From Vicia villosa (Eukaryota > Streptophyta > Magnoliopsida > Fabales > Fabaceae): a stretch of DNA of 64,000 bases. Of this stretch, positions 47,243 through 59,503 are shown in pieces (the first letter of the stretch is position 1; each line of letters opens with the position of its first letter). The position numbers were made by a program, and so were the translations under genes. Under the pieces are notes generated by a model. That model was not told the DNA's origin, ran no database searches, and saw only the letters and a list, made by a program, of their open reading frames with translations. Location: contig NW_026705220.1 of NCBI RefSeq assembly GCF_029867415.1, forward strand, positions 62,001 through 126,000, written 5' to 3'.

Positions 47243-50200
47243 ACTCTCCCCCACTAAAAGAGTTTTCGTCCTCGAAAACATCCTTCAATCAAAGAGTTCC
47301 GGATAGGAGTCTTTCATCTGGCTCTCCAGTTCCAAAGTAACATTTCCATCAGTCAATCCTCAAAATCCATCTGACATAACCAACAGGAAACACATCTCAC
47401 ACATTCAATCTCAGCTCTTACGTCGCATTTGACTACCCAAAGGTGTACTACTCGTTATACCTCTAAAAGGTTAATAACAATAGAACATTGAGGTACAACC
47501 CATACAATACGCCCAATAACTGAATAATATAATTACGCAACCATGGTATGATCACATTGATCAACACTGCAGTAATGCATTCCATCTACCAAACATACCA
47601 ACCTTAGACACACTCTTCCATCTGAGCGATAAAATAATACTTACACTTTTTACCAACTGCTTCCTTCAAGAACTCAATACTCATATTCCTTTACCATTGA
47701 ATTCCAATTATCTGACTCCTCTTAAGTCACACCATCAATTATCCAACACTTTACATCCTGCTTTCACTACACTACTCTGATTACTCATTACAGTCATCTA
47801 TACCAATTAGATTTCTGCGTTATACTCAACTCTGGTCCTCTTTACTCATTCGTTCAAGAATCATTCTTTACCATCCATGGTACTAGTCCACCACTCATCA
47901 ATACTTACTCGCACTCAAAAACAAATTCCTGATTTACTTCACCTATTAAACATTCCAACCATCGGAATGAGTGTACACAAGTAGTTATAATCACACTCAT
48001 CAGCCTGGATATACCATTGCTTACATAATAGCTCAGACTGAATCTCACTCTTCTTTAAGAATTAAATCAACTTCGTCCTTCATAGAGTATAAATCCTCAT
48101 TATATCTGGAATCCACAATATCACCTTAACAACGAAACAAAATTATTATAATATCATATAGTATCAACTCGTCATCTTAACTTTGCCAAATACATACCCG
48201 TTAACTACGTACAACCACAATAACATGTTCGTCATCTCGAAAATTATTCAAAAGAGTTCTAATTCTTCGATACGACATCATTACCTCCACTAGATTCTAA
48301 ATCCAACATATAAATCAATACATATTCTCTATGTAGGCTTCCGACATATTAATTCCTCACTGTCCACGAATAGTACTTGCACACTACTCCACATCACACT
48401 TTCGCTGCGCGGCTCTGATTACCCGTCTTAAGTCATCATCCAATATATTGCACTCTTTCGTATTCACTTCTTCATAAGTTCACACAACATGGTGAATGAT
48501 TATTCTCACGGCTTAGTGTTTATCACATCTTAAACCATTAAGGTAGCAAAACAAGCTCATCTCATTTATATGATTCCGCCTACTATTAACAAGAGATTAA
48601 GGGTGATCAAGTCCTCAATTTGTCAATAGATAGTCGACAACCATATTTAAGCATAAACCGTCGTTACTACATAATAGTGTCCTTTCCGAGTTTGCACCCA
48701 AACTCATTAACATCGTCATAGTCCAATAATTCACCTTGAGTCTTTACAACTCGCACACTTCCCTCTTATTGGATCTTGTCGGTGAGACACCAACGTCCAA
48801 ACATTTTACACAATCCGCTTCATAGTCACTTGGCATCACACACTTGTTAAGTACTTCCAACTTCACAATCACTAATATACTTGTACATTACTATTCATCT
48901 CGTTCCAAATCAAAATCCACATCTTAGCAAAAGACCTCGATAACATTCATAACTCGTAGTTTTACTCTAAATTCCATGACATCTTTCGCGCCCAAATATC
49001 CTTCTACTCAGAATCTCAACAAAGTCTTTCTCACATCAATAGGTGTCAGAAATTTTCTACAATTCTTCTTTTATACATGTCGTTGCCTTGGCATCACAAA
49101 TATGACTTTAGCCGTACTAAAACTTATTTCACCTTTACTACTAATTCACTCTTCACTAAAATCCATCGGAACTCAAATCATCTTTATTATCGAACATCTC
49201 ATCAACCTATTAATCAACAACATGTTCTACTCAACTTCGTTTCAAACAATCGCGGTAGTAGGCATTCTTATTCAACAAGTTTCACGCTTCCTTAACCGAC
49301 TTCAGAATATCTCCTCATAGAATCAATCTACTGTACTTATAACTCTCCCATAATGTAGAAAATAATCTCTCCTCTTCATAGGTTCAAACGGCACGTTAAT
49401 CCGACACTCGGAACTTAAGATATGAATTTTCCAATCGTTGTCCGAAAACCCAACACCGACATCATGCAGCGACACTCTATACGATGTATCCAAAACTCCT
49501 CAATTGATACATTTATTTCCTAAAATTGCTTCTTAACAAACCTTTTAATTATTCCTTCAATCCGCTCAACTCTGACACTGACGTCTCGTTCAATACTAAC
49601 CAACAAGTCTAGTTCTAAGAGTAAGCGTAACCACAACTTCACGTCTTTCCAACATCATCCTGTCACAATTAAATATGTTACAGCTGCTGCAACTATTTTT
49701 ATAACAAAGTTAATCTCGTTAGCTTTCCGACGCTTCAAACGGAATTCAAATCGGATGTCCAGAACTCCAGTTATGAATTTTCGAAGTTCTGCAGCTATTC
49801 AGCAATTTTCCTGCGTTTTTCTTACGAAAACCTCACTCCAAAACTCATTCTCTTCAACTCGATCACATCCCAAACAGCCTCTTATCATATCTCTTCACTT
49901 CCAAACATTCTTATAACTTGAGCAACACATCCCATTGCCGAAGTGCGATTTCTGAAACATTACGACCGCAATCCTCTTTGCAACTTGCAGCTGAACCTCT
50001 TCCGAAACGCAAGGCTACTCAACTGACAACTTCGCAGCCCCTCAGCAGAGCTGATACATTGCCGCTTCCTAATTTCCCTCTCCTACATATAATCATCAAT
50101 TACCTCTAATCATCTTCCTTCAAGATGTTCCAACTTAATTACCAGCTAAGTCTTAATTCCAAGTCACCTTCAATTCGGAAAACAACAACCTCCAACAACG

Positions 50201-50441
50201 CTTGCACTATTGCCAACAACAACCTACTGAATCAATCATCTTACAACTGAAACATAACCGAGAAGCGAAGCTTCTCCCCCACATGTTTCAAACCAACTTC
50301 CGCAACAAACAACCAAGTACCGACAGTGATTCACTCACATGTCGCGTACCAAGGGATAATATGCCGACAGTATTCAACTGCCGTGGAACTCAACTGACTC
50401 GACAATTGGCCGGACGGACCGACCTGCTCTGATACCACTAT
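47243..50441 (-). other. internal region of the non-autonomous element, non-coding
   Basis: On the - strand the polypurine tract AGTGGGGGAGAGT lies at 47243-47258. There is no frame above about 115 codons and none that resembles a retrotransposon protein. A second purine tract (GTGGGGGAGAAG) lies near 50270-50285. Confidence 0.75.
50424..50440 (-). other. primer-binding site of the non-autonomous element
   Basis: - strand TGGTATCAGAGCAGG starting a few bases inside the 5' LTR, a perfect 12-base match to the initiator-Met tRNA complement. Confidence 0.85.
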
Positions 50442-51264
50442 TGTAACACCCTTCTAAACCCCGCGGAAATTAATAAAATAATTCAGAGTAAAACATGAAA
50501 ACAAGGGTGCCACAATTCAATTTAAAACAATTTACCATAAATCAATTGTCATGCTTCACTTAGGAACGAATCATCAATTTAACAAAATCATGTTTTTACA
50601 CAACGGAATATTCATCATACAAATAAGCATAACATCATCTATGCAATATCTCACAACATGTATACATTAACAACACATTAGAGTAACATCATAGACTCTA
50701 AACTAGCGTTCCCCAGTGTTACAATATCAGAGCATGACACCGACGTTATACTTAAACAAACTGGCCTATGAGCTATCCTCACCAAAGCCAAAAAGCCGCT
50801 ACTCGCCAATCTGAAAATGTCAACAGTAAGGGTGAGTCTCATTCAAATTAACAAATGTTATTGAATCATAAATAATAACACATCATAGTTACATCATTCA
50901 CCCAATTGTTTCATAAACAGACATTCAGACAAGTTTCATCATCACAAAACAATTAACCAACACATCATCAATATTTATAACACTGGAATACATCCAATCA
51001 TGTTATAAAAATATGCATATGTATGCAACTGACACTATGCATGTGGTACCAACATCATCAAATGGGAATAACCCATGACCGATCCAACATCATCAAGATA
51101 CGGCCCTGCCAGCACAGATTCCACACAATGGGAATCATGCCCTTCACTGATCCAACACACCCTCATGGATACAGTATCATCAATGAACATGAATGAATGC
51201 AACATATACAACATACTTATACCATCGTCAAGTCTAATGAGTAACATCATCAAATACTCATTTT

Positions 51265-51297
<33 letters not shown>

Positions 51298-52820
51298 GTA
51301 TGTTTATATACATTAGCATCATTCAAATATAATCAATCATCATCATCATCATCATCATTAAATAACATACATGTATCCACATCAATCATCATCATCAATA
51401 AGGAAGAACATACATGTATCCACATCATTCTAAAACAAAGCAATCATCATCATACAATTCTTAACAATCGTCACATCATAATGTTTTTCAAAACGAAATC
51501 TTATATTGTCACATTTCATCATATATGTCAACCATACATCATCCATCCAACAGATAAGATATTCACATCATCACGAAACTATCTCATAAGCTTCATCATA
51601 CCAACAAACAAATCATCACATAATAATGTCTTAAACATAGTTTGTATCGTTACACCTTATCATATATATCCACAACACATCATACATCAAAACAAGCAAA
51701 TGTTGATAAAATAAATTCAAGATGCTGCTCATTTTATTATTATAACACAAAGAATATTTCATAAGCTTTATCCTGCTCGAAACGGCACTTAAAACAGGCC
51801 AACGGTTCGAAAGTTATGCATTTTTAAACTTTTCACAAATTACTAGCAGCACGCGGCGCCACACAATGTTCGCGACGCGCTGCCAGGAAACGACGCCTTC
51901 GCGGCGCAAACATATGCACGCGGCGCGAAACGAGAAAAGAACTACGCCTTCGCGGCGCCAACCTACCTTCGCTGCGCGAACTGGCAAAAATCAGAGATCT
52001 CAATCGCAATTGACAGTATACGAACCTGAATCCCAAATTCCTCAACCTCGACCAAATCGATTCAAGTTGATCAAACACCACAAAACAGCCACACAACATA
52101 TATCATACACACATATAACATATATTATGCATCATCAAACAATCATACAACACCAAATTCATGGAATTCATCAAAATAGATAATTATCAACAAACATCCC
52201 CAAAATCCCAACTCTATCATACGACTCAATTGACATGAAATAATATATCTATATCAGTCCTATTATCCATAACCCGATAATAGATGTTAATCGGAAGAGT
52301 CCCCCCTTACCTTAGCCAAGAATCTGGACTTTTCCCCTTCTTCTTCATCAAACCCGTAAGCCCTTTTCCCTCAAATTCAGCAAGAATCTCCCATCTTCAA
52401 ACTCGCTTATATCCCTCATCGAGAACCTCCCTGACACGAATTAATATATCAAATCGAAGGAAATTTCGTGTAGAATCCGAATCTTCGAGAATTACCTGAT
52501 TTGGAGTTACGAGCCGAGAGTTATGACCCATTTTATGAAGGCTGCACCATGAATACGAAAATGGCTTTTGTATATGAGTTCTTCTTCTCTCCCTCTTAGG
52601 TCTTTCTCCTCTCTTTCTCAATTTTCTCTTATTTTCTTGTTTTATCAAAACATAACATAATTTAGTAATGGGCTTCTTCACACTAACACCCCCAAATTAC
52701 TAACTCCACCAATGGCCCAACACTACATTTTATTATTTCTTCCCACATAATTCCAATAAAATGCTAATTCAAATTAATTAATTTAAAACTTAATTAAATA
52801 ATAAATTTTGGGATGTTACA
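50442..52820 (-). repeat. 5' LTR of the non-autonomous element (2379 bp)
   Basis: Same length as the other LTR. The only difference I noticed is A/G (ACAATATC at 45594-45601 versus ACAGTATC at the matching place). Confidence 0.92.
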
Positions 52821-53924
52821 GAAAGTAAAAGCGACAAGAACACGATATTTGTTTAGGCAGTTCGTCGATCGTCCTCGCTACGACTACGTCTGCCCCCAAT
52901 TCCAAATTGAAATTGGGTAATCTTTCATTAATGTTGAAAGTAGTATATACAAAGAAGATAACAAAGCGATAAACGATAAACCAATTATGTCGATCCTTTG
53001 AATCTTCTTCCCCCTTAATCTTGAGCCAGATCAAGGTTATCCAAGAGCTTCACTTTGATTCCCTTCTGCAGTGTCTTGATTCCTTGAACTCCCCGTTCCT
53101 CAATCGTTACACTCAGCCGAATCCTCAATGAACGCCTCTTGATAAAAACCCCCAAGAACCACCCGTCGTGGAGGACAAAACCCGCAGATTTTATTCACCA
53201 ACAAACCCCACAAACCTTCACCCACTAGGAATCTTCAATTCCGTTCCATGGACGTTATCGAACTCATCACTAACCCGCAACGCAAGAATGATTATGTGTA
53301 ATTGTGTTGGAGATGATGAAGAACGAAGATGAGAAGCGTTTATGTATCTTTCAGTCGTTGGTATTGCTTGAATAATTACCCTTGCACAATATATATGATT
53401 GCATAACAGTTAGAACCAAGAAAAACTGATTTTTGAACTTTCTTGATCAGTTAGGTCGACCACTTGTAGTGCTTAGGTCGACCTAACAGAGCTTGCAGAA
53501 TTTTGCTCCCAGTTAGGTCGACCTGTTGAAGGAGTAGGTCGACCAGAATCCTCTTCTGATGCATTCTGGGGTCATTTTCACAGATTAGGTCGACCTAGTT
53601 GCCATGTAGGTCGACCTAGTAGACTGATATGAAGATTTCTTCATTTTGAGTCGACCTAAATGGTCTGTGAGTCGACCTAGCAGAGGTATATGGATTTTCC
53701 TTCATTTTAGGTCGACCTAGGTTGATAGTAGGTCGACCTAACTGCTGATTTTCTGCATTTTTCATGTCCAGCTTGTGTTGAGTCGACTTATATGCATATT
53801 GGATCACCTTGTGCTTTCATGAGTGATCAAATGCTTTGCTTTTCTGATTCCTCCTTGTTGTTTGAATGCTCATTTGAGTTTGCCATAAATCAAAAACATC
53901 TTTGAGTGTAATCTTGTATTCACA
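52821..53924 (-). repeat. 5' LTR of the copia element, outer part
   Basis: Continues the copia LTR after the nested insertion (starting with the duplicated GAAAG) and ends TTGTATTCACA. It carries a second copy of the GTCGAC array (about 53456-53788). Confidence 0.9.
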
Positions 53925-54535
53925 GATGTGACCATACCACTTGGTGCACCTCAAAAACAGGAGAATGCTCCTCGTAGAAATTACAACAATCAACAGAGAC
54001 AGCCCAGACTGAGATGAGGTTTGACCCAGTGCCTATGTCGTATGCTCAACTACTCCTACATTTGTTTGATCTTAAATTGGTTAATCTGAGAACTATGCCC
54101 CCTCCTCCTCCCGAGAGGCTCCTTGCAAGCTATGATCCAAAGGCTTGTTGCAAATTCCATTTTGATGGCGTAGGTCATGATATAGAAAATTATTTGGCTT
54201 TGAAGTATAAAGTGCAATATTTGCTCGATGCGAAAGCTATTACGTTTACACTTAATAGTGCGCCCAATGTTATCCAGAGTCAGAAGCCTACCCATGAAGG
54301 CCTTATATTTAATGCCATTGAAATTTCCGAAGTTTTGAACCTGATCATGGATGTGAATTTGGTAACAACTCTGTTGTTGTTTGTTAAACGGTACTCGATC
54401 AAGAAAGATGTTTATCGCAATTGTTCTCTAGATTGTCTCAAGTGTAAAGCTATGCCAAATGGTTGTGATGATCTGAAAGAAGGAATTCAGAAGTTGTTTA
54501 ATGACGGTTTCTTGCATGTGACAGAATGTTTATGA
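53925..54535 (+). pseudogene. gag: Ogre-like gag/protease pseudogene, continuation
   Basis: Resumes the gag broken at 38068, with the repeated GATGT. Blocks: NYNNQQRQPR, FDPVPMSYAQLLLHL, LLASYDPKACCKFHFDGVGHD, LKYKVQYLLDAKA, VNLVTTLL and CLKCKAMPNGCDDLKEGIQKL. A stop breaks the frame before 54014. Similarity ends soon after NDGFL, where the oppositely oriented copy begins. Confidence 0.8.
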
Positions 54536-54539
54536 TTAA

Positions 54540-55930
54540 CCTCAACAACTCTTCCTCCTCTTTGGAAGATGAAGAAGTCTCAGGCACAACGTAATGCTTA
54601 GACACACCAATTTGTACAGGTTCTTGGTTCTCAACTATCACTCGTTTTCCTTTAGATTTCATCCAAGGCATCAACACTATCTTGCATATCGTATGGCAAG
54701 AAAATTCTACTGCTTGTCATTCTTCCAATACCAACAAAATTGTCAACAATCAAACAGTCATCCACTGATGGATTATCTTTAGAAGATTCCTCTTATTTCT
54801 TCACCCCATGGAAGTAAATATCAACACCTTAATTCCATGGTATAACTTTCTCACTGGAGTAGGGAACAGGACCAGGCAAAGTAATGTTCAGTGGAGTTGG
54901 TCTAGCCGATGCTGTAATTTGAGTTGGAGTGTAAGGAATGGAAATCACAACAATATCTTTCTCTTCAACCTTCTTATTCTTAGATTTTTTGTCAAACTAC
55001 AAGAAACCTTCATTAATCAACTTCTGAATTCCTTCTTTCAGATCATCACAACCATTTGGCATAGATTTACACTTGAGACATTCCGGAGAACAACCAGGAT
55101 AAACATCATTTTTGATCAAATACTCTTCAACAAATGGCAACAGAGTTGTTACCAAATTCACATCCATGATCAGATTCAAAACTTCATCAATTTCAATGGC
55201 ATTAGCAATAAGGCCTCCATGGGTAGGAATCAGATTCTGAATAACATTGGGCACACTGTTAGGAGTAAATTGAATAGCATTCGCATCGAGAAAATCTTGC
55301 ACCTTATAATTCAAAGCCAAACAATTTCCTATATCATAACCTACGCTACCATAATGGAATTCGCAACGGGTGTTGGGATCATCACTTGCAGGGAGCCTCT
55401 CGGGGAGGAAGAGGCATAGTTCTCTGATTAACCAATATAATATTAAGAAAATATGGGAGTAATTGAGCATACGACATAAGCATAGGGTCAAACCTCCTAT
55501 CAATATGGGTTGTCTCTGTTGATTGTTGTAATTTCCACGAGGAGTATTCAGCTGTTGTTGATGCTGAAGTTGTTGTTGTGGTGCACCAACTAGTATGGTC
55601 ACAACATTCACTTTTTGTTGATTTCCTCCTCGACCCTTCTGAGAATACACAACACTAGCAGAACCTGCAAATTGGATTCTTCCCATCTTAAGACTGACTT
55701 CAATTCTTTCTCCTGCTATCACAAACTCAGAAAAACCTACAGAAGTGCTTCCCATCATTCGATCATAATATGGACCTTGCAAGGTGCCCATGAACATATC
55801 AACAAGTTCTCTTTCCATCAATGGGGGTTGAATTTAGCAGCCAATTCATACTATTTCTGGGCGTACTCTTTGAAGGACTCATTTGGGCCCTAGGTTAGAC
55901 TTTGTATTTGGGTCCTTTCCATAGTAGGCG
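54540..55930 (-). pseudogene. gag: second Ogre-like gag/protease pseudogene, opposite orientation
   Basis: Read from 55930 down: TQIQSLT-stop-GPNESFKEYAQ, then MFMGTLQGPYYDRMMGSTS (274-aa frame 55821-54997), NYNNQQRQPILIGG, CEFHYGSVGYDIGNCLALNYKVQ and CLKCKSMPNGCDDLKEGIQKL. After a TAG come FDKKSKNKK and further protease-side blocks (PGPVPYSSEKVIPWN) to about 54540. Several stops. It is an independent, diverged copy of the protein at 37780-54535. Confidence 0.8.
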
Positions 55931-56390
55931 CCTGCTTAAGGGTATGTTTCCTAGACATGACTCCGTCCCTATCAATGGTCCGCTCTAGGGAGGAAACATG
56001 GATAGTGACGAGTAGGGTGTCCATATCATCCTATGGAAATAGTCATGATCCTGATTCATAAGAAGTAGGTAATCCATGAGCTTCATGGTCAAGGTGGAGC
56101 AGTTACTACTTCTCAAGAAGCCTTAAATCCAAAGTTATAGATCTCTATAAATACCTACACCCTGGGGGTGAGGGGGACCAATCCATTATTCACCAAAATT
56201 ATCCTAGTAATAGAGCTTCTCACTCTCATGAGCTAGCTCTGACCTCACAAAAAACACCGCCTAAACATAAATCCTCACCCTCTTAAGCTTTCCCTAACCC
56301 TCCGAAATGCTGAAGCATCTGGCCAGCCGTACTAGCTTAGGGGTGACACGCGTCTATACTTTTTTTTAGCAAGAACTGGTATCAGAACCA
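55931..56390 (+). repeat. LTR fragment with TATA box and primer-binding-site-like sequence
   Basis: TATAAATACC at 56146-56155, then a leader ending TTTTTTTTAGCA. TGGTATCAGAACC (56377-56389) resembles the Met-tRNA primer site. This is the layout of a 5' LTR end on the + strand. The left end of the LTR is not defined and no coding region follows. Confidence 0.5.
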
Positions 56391-56747
56391 ATAATCCTTC
56401 CTTTGTTGTTATCACCATTAGACACAAAGCCTCTCTTTTTAGGAGAAAAAGAAGAGAATTGAGTTTTTTCTCAAGTCATATGCTTTGAATAGTCACTATC
56501 CGGGTACCACTTAGGGTTTGCTATTGTAAAGTATACCTGCATTAATAACTCAAGTCTTAACTTTAGGTACTTAAATTAACATGGGTCTTTTAATGTTAGT
56601 GTAATGCATATTCTCTTTATATTTCCAACTAGGATCATAATTGCAGAAGTAAGATAAAACGAGAATTTCTTTTCATTTTCATTTCATCATATTCTTTATA
56701 GAAGTGAGAAGGAGGATAAAGATTTTTACCATCTTAACTTTTCTTAA
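56391..56747. other. unclassified spacer
   Basis: No gene seen. It may be leader of the LTR fragment to its left or copia relic to its right. Confidence 0.3.
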
Positions 56748-56975
56748 CTACAAAAAATAGAGCGACATGGCTTTTTTTATTGCAGTAATTACATTTAAAA
56801 GTGTTGCATTTAGAGGTTCATAATCTAGACCAACTTTGTTATAAGATTCTCTTTGATTACCTAAAATAATATTCAAGTTATTTCTTCTTTTAATAAACTT
56901 ATCAAGTGTGTTATGCAAATCGCCAACTTTATTTTTCAAATTATTGCATTTTTCACACTTGGTAGGTTGAACCAT
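56748..56975 (-). pseudogene. copia gag C-terminal relic
   Basis: 75-aa frame with NLKNKVGDLHNTLDKFIKRRNNLNIILGNQ, a coiled-coil block typical of the accessory part behind gag in legume copia elements. It probably belongs with the relics at 62129-63364, split by the solo LTR. Confidence 0.6.
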
Positions 56976-57610
56976 ACTCTCTTGAGAAGGAGAATAAGAG
57001 GAAGAGTTTTAAATTAAAAATATTCTGTTTCTCTTTAAGGATATATATTCTTTAAAAAAACTTTTGATCGTCTATTTCACGAGAAGAGATGGTAGTTGTT
57101 ATACCCCAAAATTTGCCCACATATTTTTCAAGAAAACTCCAATCTGAAAATTAAGGGTCTCATATAATCATGGATTTTTATTTCAACAAATATCCTGACA
57201 TATGAAATACTTAGTTTTTAGAATTTTTCTTATACAGTAATTTGGCTTGCAGTTGAATTTATTCTTACGCAAACGCCGAATACTGTTTATTACTTCACAC
57301 ATGCTATTTATTTATTTACAGATAAATAGTGCTGACACAATTGGTACAGAGTTAAATCTTTTTGCAGGCGCAGAATCAGGAAACTCAGACTGTACTGGTA
57401 ACAAGTAGATTATTATTATCTTTTGTTTCCCACTAATTTTTGTACTATATTCCATTATTTGCAAAAATCTTTTCAAATCTCTTTTTCAAAAATCAAATCT
57501 CTCTTTTTCCAACACTATCATACACTTTCTTTCAAATCTTACTTCCACTCAAATTTTCCTTTTGTACGGAATCACATCATTCCCCAACGTCTCTTTCCTT
57601 CTTTCCATTC

Positions 57611-57618
57611 TATAAATA
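57611..57618 (+). promoter_or_regulatory. upstream TATA box in U3 of the Ogre-type LTR
   Basis: TATAAATACC, about 100 bp before ATG 57713. The leader between them is pyrimidine/A rich and has no ATG. Confidence 0.6.
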
Positions 57619-57712
57619 CCTCTCATTTTCTTTCATAAAATCTCACATCAAAATCCAACTCATCTTTCAAATTCCTACTTCATAACCCATCTTCTCTTCT
57701 TCCCTAACAAGA

Positions 57713-57880
57713 ATGGCAAAATGGATAGAGACACTGTCTCTTGCAGTCATCACCATTGCTACGGTGATCATGACTTTCTTCTGCCTGCATAGTCCTGAGG
57801 AGTGTGGACCTGCAATGGTTATGCTCCCAATCATCTACATGTTATTGTTCATAGCATGGGTCATTAATCGTCATTCTTAA
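57713..57880 (+). CDS. 55-aa two-helix membrane microprotein encoded in the LTR
   Basis: ATG (context AAGAATGGC) to TAA, 55 codons, no stop. The protein starts MAKWIETLS. It has two hydrophobic stretches long enough to span a membrane (about residues 8-24 and 35-51), a short loop HSPEECGPA between them, and a charged end INRHS. The ATG is the first one after the TATA box at 57611, at a normal leader length. It lies about 1.8 kb upstream of the second TATA box, so it would be a separate unit in U3. I know of no described protein with this sequence. A chance ORF of this length is possible in AT-rich DNA, but start context, promoter spacing and strong hydrophobicity together argue for a gene. 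Confidence 0.5.
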   Translation: MAKWIETLSLAVITIATVIMTFFCLHSPEECGPAMVMLPIIYMLLFIAWVINRHS

Positions 57881-59495
57881 AATTTGCCGTATTTCTTATT
57901 TCTTAAATGTACCGTTTATTCGTCGTACTGTTCAATATAGTATGTGATATTTGTACTGTCAGTATTAAATGTTGTACTATTTGTCATAATATTGCTTAAT
58001 TACTAAGATAATATTTTGTGTGTTTTCTGCCAGTCAAATATTCCTATTTCTGTGCATTAAATGATTTTCAGGGTTATTATCGGTAATTTTGCCCGCATAC
58101 CGTAAATATTAGTTATTTATTATGTTTGTGTTTTTCTAACAAGTCATGTAAATAAACTTTCATTTTTCACATAAAACAAAAACAAAAAACAACAAAAAAA
58201 GAAAATTAACTTTGACTGTTGATTTTTCACTCTAACTGCTACGTCAATACATGAACAGTCAGTCGACAGCCAAACTGCTGGCAGTACAATTCTCAGTGTT
58301 TTGTACCATCAATCAAATCAATCTTTCACAATTCAAAATTCCAAGATCTTTGTGCTAGAAGTCTTCTGAATATCACGCGATTAGCAGAGACTCAACACTG
58401 CACAAAAATCAGGTACGCTTAACTGTCTCCTACACAAACAGTCCCTAATCAGGGTTTTTTCTTGTTTTACAGGGGCAACAAGTTTTTGAGAGCTCAAATG
58501 GATTTCTTATACATCCATATATCTCAAAGTACCATCAGACAAATTTTCAAACTTCAATTCACTCAGACGCACCGTCAGCAGCTCAAACAGTCAACAGACG
58601 ACCCGTTTGACCAAAAAAGTCAACAGACAGTCAAAAATGAAATTTTTTGTCAAAGTCCATATTTTGTCAAAGGATTCATCATTTGATCATTGGATGATCA
58701 TAATTCATCAAGGAAAGATCAAAAATCAACAAAACCCTAAGATTCAAAATTAGGGTTTTTGCCTGAAAAGTCAACTCAACTTTGACTGATCATAACTCTC
58801 TCATCCTTCATCCAAAAAATTCAAACCAAAGCTTGTTTTGAAGGAAATTCAATTATCTTTCAAATGCCATTGATCCCATGGTCATTGGATTCACCATTTG
58901 AAAAATATGACCAAAGACATTACAGGTCATTTTCAAAGTCAACAAAAAGACACTTTTTTCAAAAGGACACACAAGGAGCTTCAAAAATCATTTTGACATG
59001 AGACCAAAGACATTGGTTAGAGGACTCTTTGAGGTTTCTAAAAAGTGCAAGATCTCCTTCATATGACAAAAATTGAAGGATTTACACCTTGTTGAAGTTG
59101 GCTAAATTTTGGGAAAATGCATGAAACCAACATTGTTCAAAATTGCATTTTTTCCAAAAGGGGCAAAGTTTTCAGCATTCAAACATCATTTCCATGATGT
59201 TATGGGCCTCCCACGACCAAGACTAAGCCCATACCTTTTTTATCCATTTTTTGCATGATTTTATCTTATTTTAAGATTAAAATTAAAAGGAAAATGCATG
59301 GATAAATGGTAGCTTACAATTCAAGCATGACTCATCAAAGAATCTCCATTTTTCTGCAGCCAAATGAAGTACAAGGCAAGTGCATTGAAGGAGAGCAAGA
59401 CTTGGTCAAGTTTTCAAAGAATTTTAATATTTAAAAATCAAACTTTCAACAAAGCAATCAATGCTCTTTGCTTCACTTCCAAGCAGCCCTTGGCC

Positions 59496-59503
59496 TATAA
59501 AAG
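59496..59503 (+). promoter_or_regulatory. main TATA box of the Ogre-type LTR
   Basis: CCTATAAAAGAAG, followed by a leader-like stretch (AACAACAAAGACACCCACG). This is the position expected for the U3/R border. Confidence 0.6.

Larger units (their letters stand above)
44864..52820 (-). mobile_element. young non-autonomous LTR retrotransposon nested in the copia LTR
   Basis: Flanked by the 5-bp duplication GAAAG (44859-44863, 52821-52825). Two LTRs of exactly 2379 bp (44864-47242, 50442-52820), both TGTAACA...TGTTACA. A primer-binding site (- strand TGGTATCAGAGC) lies next to the right LTR and a polypurine tract next to the left one, so the element reads right to left. The 3.2-kb inside has no gag or pol ORF. 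It must be mobilised by another element's proteins, as for LARD-type elements. Confidence 0.92.
38069..53924 (-). mobile_element. Ty1/copia element of the SIRE/Maximus kind, apparently intact except for a nested insertion
   Basis: Flanked by a perfect 5-bp duplication GATGT (38064-38068, 53925-53929). LTRs are 38069-39601 (3', 1533 bp) and 44433-44863 plus 52821-53924 (5', 1530 bp after removing the nested element and its 5-bp duplication). The LTRs differ by a G-run length (10 versus 7) and about three substitutions that I could see, so insertion is recent. One uninterrupted polyprotein ORF lies between them. The element interrupts the Ogre-like gag. Confidence 0.93.

Noticed and set aside
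48976..49320. 114-codon frame in the interior of the non-autonomous element
   Set aside because: It is on the strand opposite to the element, has no similarity I recognise, and the composition is that of its surroundings.
54808..55419. 203-codon frame on the + strand
   Set aside because: It lies exactly opposite the gag/protease pseudogene on the - strand and its content is that gene's complement.
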